DNA of 7,945 nucleotides from Acidobacteriota bacterium (GTDB lineage Bacteria; Acidobacteriota; Blastocatellia; Pyrinomonadales; Pyrinomonadaceae), in NCBI GenBank assembly GCA_013698055.1, contig JACCVS010000473.1:1-7945 (forward strand). Reading direction: 5' to 3'. This document shows, piece after piece, positions 6,218-7,945 of this stretch. The position numbers were made by a program, and so were the translations under genes. Numbering within the stretch: the stretch's first letter is position 1; every line of letters begins with the position of its first letter. The notes under the pieces were generated by a model, which was not told the origin of the DNA, did not search any database, and saw nothing but the letters and a program-made list of their open reading frames with translations.

Positions 6218-6913
6218 TTACTTAACCATGCCCCCGACCAACGGCGCGCGATAAAGCTCGCGATAGTAGAAGGCCCTGACTCCTGCCAGCAGTGCTAATC
6301 CGACGAAAACTACCTTCACGCCCGGTTCCAAAATGCCGCCGACGATGATCCCTCGAACGGTTGCATCGTTGATGAGGTAGAGAAGCCCGACGATAAACAT
6401 GGCAGCAAGGTAGAAAGCGCCTATGAGTAGAGCCTGCTTGCCGTGAAAGCGGACGAACTGGCTGCTCTTCATGGCTGACATCAGGATGAAGGGAAGTACC
6501 AGCACAATCAACGGAGCCAGACTCAGGCCGAATGAAACACCGCCAACGCCTTGCCTTGTTATTATGTCGTTAATCGACGGGGTAAAATAGAGCACATTTC
6601 CGACACCGAAGGCGATGAAAAGCGCCGCCCACAGGTAGCCCAAAAGGCTCAAGGTGCGCTCATAAGCATCTGCTTCGACTACTTGGGCAGGAATGGGCGC
6701 GGGTGCATAACCCTGATACGGTTGCTGCCCGTATTGCTGAGGCGGTTGGCCGTATGGCGGCGGTTGGCCGTAGGGTTGCGGCGGCTGCCCATAGGGCGGT
6801 TGCTGCGGCTGTTGTGGTTGTTGCGGTTGTTGGCCGTATTGCTGCGGTGGCTGGCCATATGGAGGCTGTTGCCCCGGCGGAGGCCCGCCTCCCGGCGGGT
6901 ATTGCTGTGACAT
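6218..6913 (-). CDS. DUF4870/Tic20-like membrane protein with PQGY-rich N-terminal tail
   Basis: The 231-residue integral membrane protein begins with a disordered tail (1-77) made of PYGQPPQ-like repeats. Four predicted helices follow at about 89-110, 126-146, 161-182 and 189-211. The motif SSQFVRFHGKQALLIG (150-165), between helices 2 and 3, is the hallmark that places it with DUF4870/Tic20-like proteins, as does the closing YRELYRAPLVGG. The family's function is unknown in bacteria; plant Tic20 is a chloroplast import channel component. The ATG at 6911-6913 has AAAGGA on the minus strand (within 6924-6930) about ten bases upstream. Two promoter candidates lie further upstream. It converges on nuoI and diverges from the ABC ATPase gene, so it is probably monocistronic. 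Proline/glutamine tails on such proteins may mediate assembly, but that is speculation. Confidence 0.85.
   Translation of the reverse strand: MSQQYPPGGGPPPGQQPPYGQPPQQYGQQPQQPQQPQQPPYGQPPQPYGQPPPYGQPPQQYGQQPYQGYAPAPIPAQVVEADAYERTLSLLGYLWAALFIAFGVGNVLYFTPSINDIITRQGVGGVSFGLSLAPLIVLVLPFILMSAMKSSQFVRFHGKQALLIGAFYLAAMFIVGLLYLINDATVRGIIVGGILEPGVKVVFVGLALLAGVRAFYYRELYRAPLVGGMVK
6710..6862 (-). repeat. Coding low-complexity PYGQPPQ repeat
   Basis: Codons for residues 18-68 of the minus-strand membrane protein repeat PPYGQPPQQYGQQP-like units; PPYGQPPQQYGQQP occurs once near each end, separated by (QQP)n. On the plus strand this is a G/T/C-rich run of GGTTGGCCGTA-like units. Such tracts expand and contract by slippage, so tail length probably varies between strains. 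Confidence 0.8.
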
Positions 6914-6958
6914 CTTGGAAAAATCCTTTCTGTCAAAAATGAGCTGACTGATGAAGCC

Positions 6959-6987
6959 CTTAAAGCTGCTGACGAATAATATGACAA
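6959..6987 (-). promoter_or_regulatory. Proximal candidate promoter of the DUF4870-like gene
   Basis: On the minus strand TTGTCA (6987-6982) and TTTAAG (6964-6959) are spaced by 17 bases. The -35 matches five of six consensus bases and the -10 four of six. Transcription would start roughly 40 bases before the ATG. It competes with the distal candidate at 7021-7048. Confidence 0.25.
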
Positions 6988-7020
6988 GCTAACTTAAACT
7001 GCCTATGTGTATGGGCGGTC

Positions 7021-7048
7021 ATTATATGGACATCATCCTCTGTGTGTA
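7021..7048 (-). promoter_or_regulatory. Distal candidate promoter with consensus -10
   Basis: On the minus strand a perfect TATAAT (7026-7021) is preceded, at 16 bases, by TACACA (7048-7043), which matches four of six -35 bases. It would give a leader of about 100 bases for the DUF4870-like gene. A consensus -10 in this GC-rich DNA, upstream of a divergently placed gene, makes it the better of the two candidates. Confidence 0.4.
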
Positions 7049-7060
7049 CAGGGAAAAATG

Positions 7061-7083
7061 TCAGCCTCGTTAAAGGAGGCTGG
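7061..7083 (+). promoter_or_regulatory. Small leader stem-loop holding an AAAGGAGG sequence
   Basis: CAGCCTC (7062-7068) pairs perfectly with GAGGCTG (7076-7082) around a seven-base loop, with a T-G wobble outside. The sequence AAAGGAGG, a near-ideal Shine-Dalgarno, spans loop and right arm (7072-7079), yet no ATG, GTG or TTG follows at a suitable distance. It lies about 100 bases before the ABC ATPase start. A regulatory role in that gene's leader is possible but unproven. Confidence 0.3.
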
Positions 7084-7178
7084 ACGAGCGCCGAAGACAC
7101 GGTTAAAGTTCTGGCCTTGACCGGATTGGCGGAATATCTTTTCAGGGGTTGCGCGCTTAGTAGGAGCAGGCATTTGCG

Positions 7179-7883
7179 ATGACATCACTTTTAGAAGCCC
7201 GCGAGGTCTCGAAAATATATGAGATGGGAAGCACCAAGGTCTTCGCGCTGAATGGCGTGTCGCTTGATGTCCGCAAAGGGGAGTTTGTAGGGATTCAGGG
7301 AACGTCTGGTTCGGGAAAGTCCACTCTATTGAATATGCTGGGCGGCCTCGACCGACCGACGGATGGCGAGGTGCTATTTGAGAACAATTCGCTCGCTCCG
7401 TTCACCAAGAAACAGATGGCGCGCTATCGTCGCCATTCGGTCGGAATGATCTTTCAAAACTTCAATTTGATCTCGACGATGAGCGCTGCCGAAAACATCA
7501 ACCTCGCGCTCGCCTTCGGCGGCATCAATTTGTCCGAGAGAAACAAGCGAGCAGAGGAGTTGCTTGGTCGCGTCGGTCTGTCGGATCGCGCCACACACAG
7601 GCCGTCGGAGTTGTCTGGCGGCGAGCAGCAGCGCGTCGCCATCGCCCGTGCCCTCGCCAACCGCCCGCGTGTCCTGCTGGCAGATGAGCCGACAGGGAAT
7701 CTCGATTCGACACGTTCAGCAGAACTGCTGACCCTGCTGCGCGAGATGGTCGAAAGCGATCACCTCACCATCCTGATGGTGACGCACGACGGGGAACTCG
7801 CAGCGCGCTTCGCCGACCGCATCATTTTTATGAAAGACGGAAAGGTGATAGAGCAGGGAGGTCTTCAGAGGGATGAGGGATGA
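7179..7883 (+). CDS. ABC transporter ATP-binding protein, MacB/LolD type
   Basis: The 234-residue ATPase energises an FtsX/MacB-like permease for lipoprotein release, efflux or peptide export. All motifs are intact: Walker A GTSGSGKST (41-49), Q-loop Q93 in MIFQNFNL, signature LSGGEQQR (145-152), Walker B VLLADEP (165-171) with catalytic E170, D-loop GNLD (173-176) and H-loop H203 in MVTHD. The start VSKIYEMGSTKVFALNGVSL and the ending ADRIIFMKDGKVIEQG are typical of the LolD/MacB/FtsE-like subfamily. AGGAG at 7162-7166, or GCAGG at 7166-7170, serves as ribosome binding site for the ATG at 7179. The last four codons (RDEG) and the TGA stop are read from the AGGGATG heptad repeat, so the C-terminus was probably set by that element. 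No permease gene lies in the window; one may follow beyond the end, or be located elsewhere. The transported substrate is unknown. Confidence 0.93.
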   Translation: MTSLLEAREVSKIYEMGSTKVFALNGVSLDVRKGEFVGIQGTSGSGKSTLLNMLGGLDRPTDGEVLFENNSLAPFTKKQMARYRRHSVGMIFQNFNLISTMSAAENINLALAFGGINLSERNKRAEELLGRVGLSDRATHRPSELSGGEQQRVAIARALANRPRVLLADEPTGNLDSTRSAELLTLLREMVESDHLTILMVTHDGELAARFADRIIFMKDGKVIEQGGLQRDEG

Positions 7884-7934
7884 GGGATGAGGGATGAAAT
7901 AAAGACAAATGCTTTTACTTCATCCCTCATCCCT
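7869..7934. repeat. Heptad-repeat hairpin 3 (AGGGATG type)
   Basis: Four exact tandem copies of AGGGATG occupy 7869-7896, and two exact copies of the complement CATCCCT occupy 7921-7934. The best hairpin pairs 7883-7898 with 7919-7934 (16 perfect pairs), then after one mismatch TAAA (7900-7903) with TTTA (7914-7917), around a ten-base loop. The two extra left-hand units allow the stem to slip by one or two heptads. The ABC ATPase stop (7881-7883) lies inside. C/T-rich sequence continues to the window end, so the element may be longer. Confidence 0.88.
7870..7893 (+). other. Canonical G-quadruplex motif over a stop codon
   Basis: Four GGG tracts (7870-7872, 7877-7879, 7884-7886, 7891-7893) are separated by three identical ATGA loops, fitting the standard G3-N1-7 pattern. 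It is on the coding strand, so it could form in the ABC ATPase mRNA, and it shares two of its tracts with the hairpin stem, making the folds mutually exclusive. Motif match is direct; folding is inferred. Confidence 0.6.
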
Positions 7935-7945
7935 TCGCTCCTCCC

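Noticed and set aside
6092..6298. 68-codon forward frame between nuoI and the minus-strand gene
   Set aside because: It overlaps the 3' end of the well-supported membrane-protein gene by about 80 bases, has no good ribosome binding site, shows no recognisable domain and contains a GC-rich stem-loop.
6551..6910. Leu/Arg-rich forward frame of 119 codons
   Set aside because: It is the complement of the PQGY-rich minus-strand gene; its composition is a by-product of that repeat.
7058..7120. 20-codon ORF as a real gene
   Set aside because: Length and weak upstream GGGA do not support an annotated gene; it is kept only as a possible leader peptide in the findings.
7117..7145. TTGACC as -35 for the ABC ATPase gene
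   Set aside because: At 17 bases downstream the sequence is TTTCAG, and the better TATCTT is only 12 bases away, so no proper promoter can be built.
7869..7945. CRISPR-like reading of the repeated units
   Set aside because: The units are contiguous 7-mers with no spacers, repeats are far too short, and no cas gene is present.
1..7945. tRNA, rRNA, transposase, integrase, phage or toxin-antitoxin genes
   Set aside because: I looked on both strands and saw no cloverleaf, rRNA-like stretch or motifs of these families.

Overview
The window reads as a stretch of chromosome from a free-living, probably Gram-negative bacterium, most likely an Acidobacteriota member close to Blastocatellia. This is an inference, not a proof. 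It rests on a TonB-family periplasmic domain, two adjacent proteins that start with the MKRCPTC short metal-ribbon module familiar from that lineage, a sucD-ndk neighbourhood, a DUF4870/Tic20-like membrane protein with a proline/glutamine/glycine/tyrosine tail, and intergenic heptad-repeat hairpins. No 16S or other decisive marker is present.

Layout. Bases 1-64 may hold the last codons of an unidentified gene. A heptad-repeat hairpin (57-127) follows, then a beta-CASP metallo-beta-lactamase-fold RNase-like gene (201-1604). Next comes a co-directional block: sucD (1733-2617, TTG start), a small secreted protein with a carboxypeptidase-regulatory-like fold (2702-3172) that overlaps ndk (3153-3581), a metal-ribbon/TM/TonB protein (3600-4364), a metal-ribbon/TM/DUF4440-like protein (4465-5379), and nuoI (5447-5968). 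A second heptad hairpin (5977-6074) and a GC-rich stem-loop (6129-6168) separate nuoI from a convergent membrane-protein gene on the minus strand (6218-6913). A divergent promoter region (6914-7178) leads to a MacB/LolD-type ABC ATPase gene (7179-7883), whose stop codon lies inside a third heptad hairpin (7869-7934). No gene-free stretch exceeds 300 bases.

Function. sucD and ndk link substrate-level phosphorylation in the TCA cycle to nucleoside triphosphate pools. NuoI is the electron-wire subunit of respiratory complex I. The two ribbon proteins look like single-span inner-membrane proteins with a small cytoplasmic head and a periplasmic output domain. The ABC ATPase probably powers an FtsX/MacB-like permease encoded outside the window.

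Most of the window is ordinary housekeeping sequence, and I see no defence island, CRISPR array, transposase, phage gene or biosynthetic cluster. The signal not explained by the genes is a set of three intergenic hairpins with different sequences but the same architecture: tandem 7-base units, a purine-rich arm first, and a position directly at or after a stop codon. One of them also contains a textbook four-tract G-quadruplex motif.
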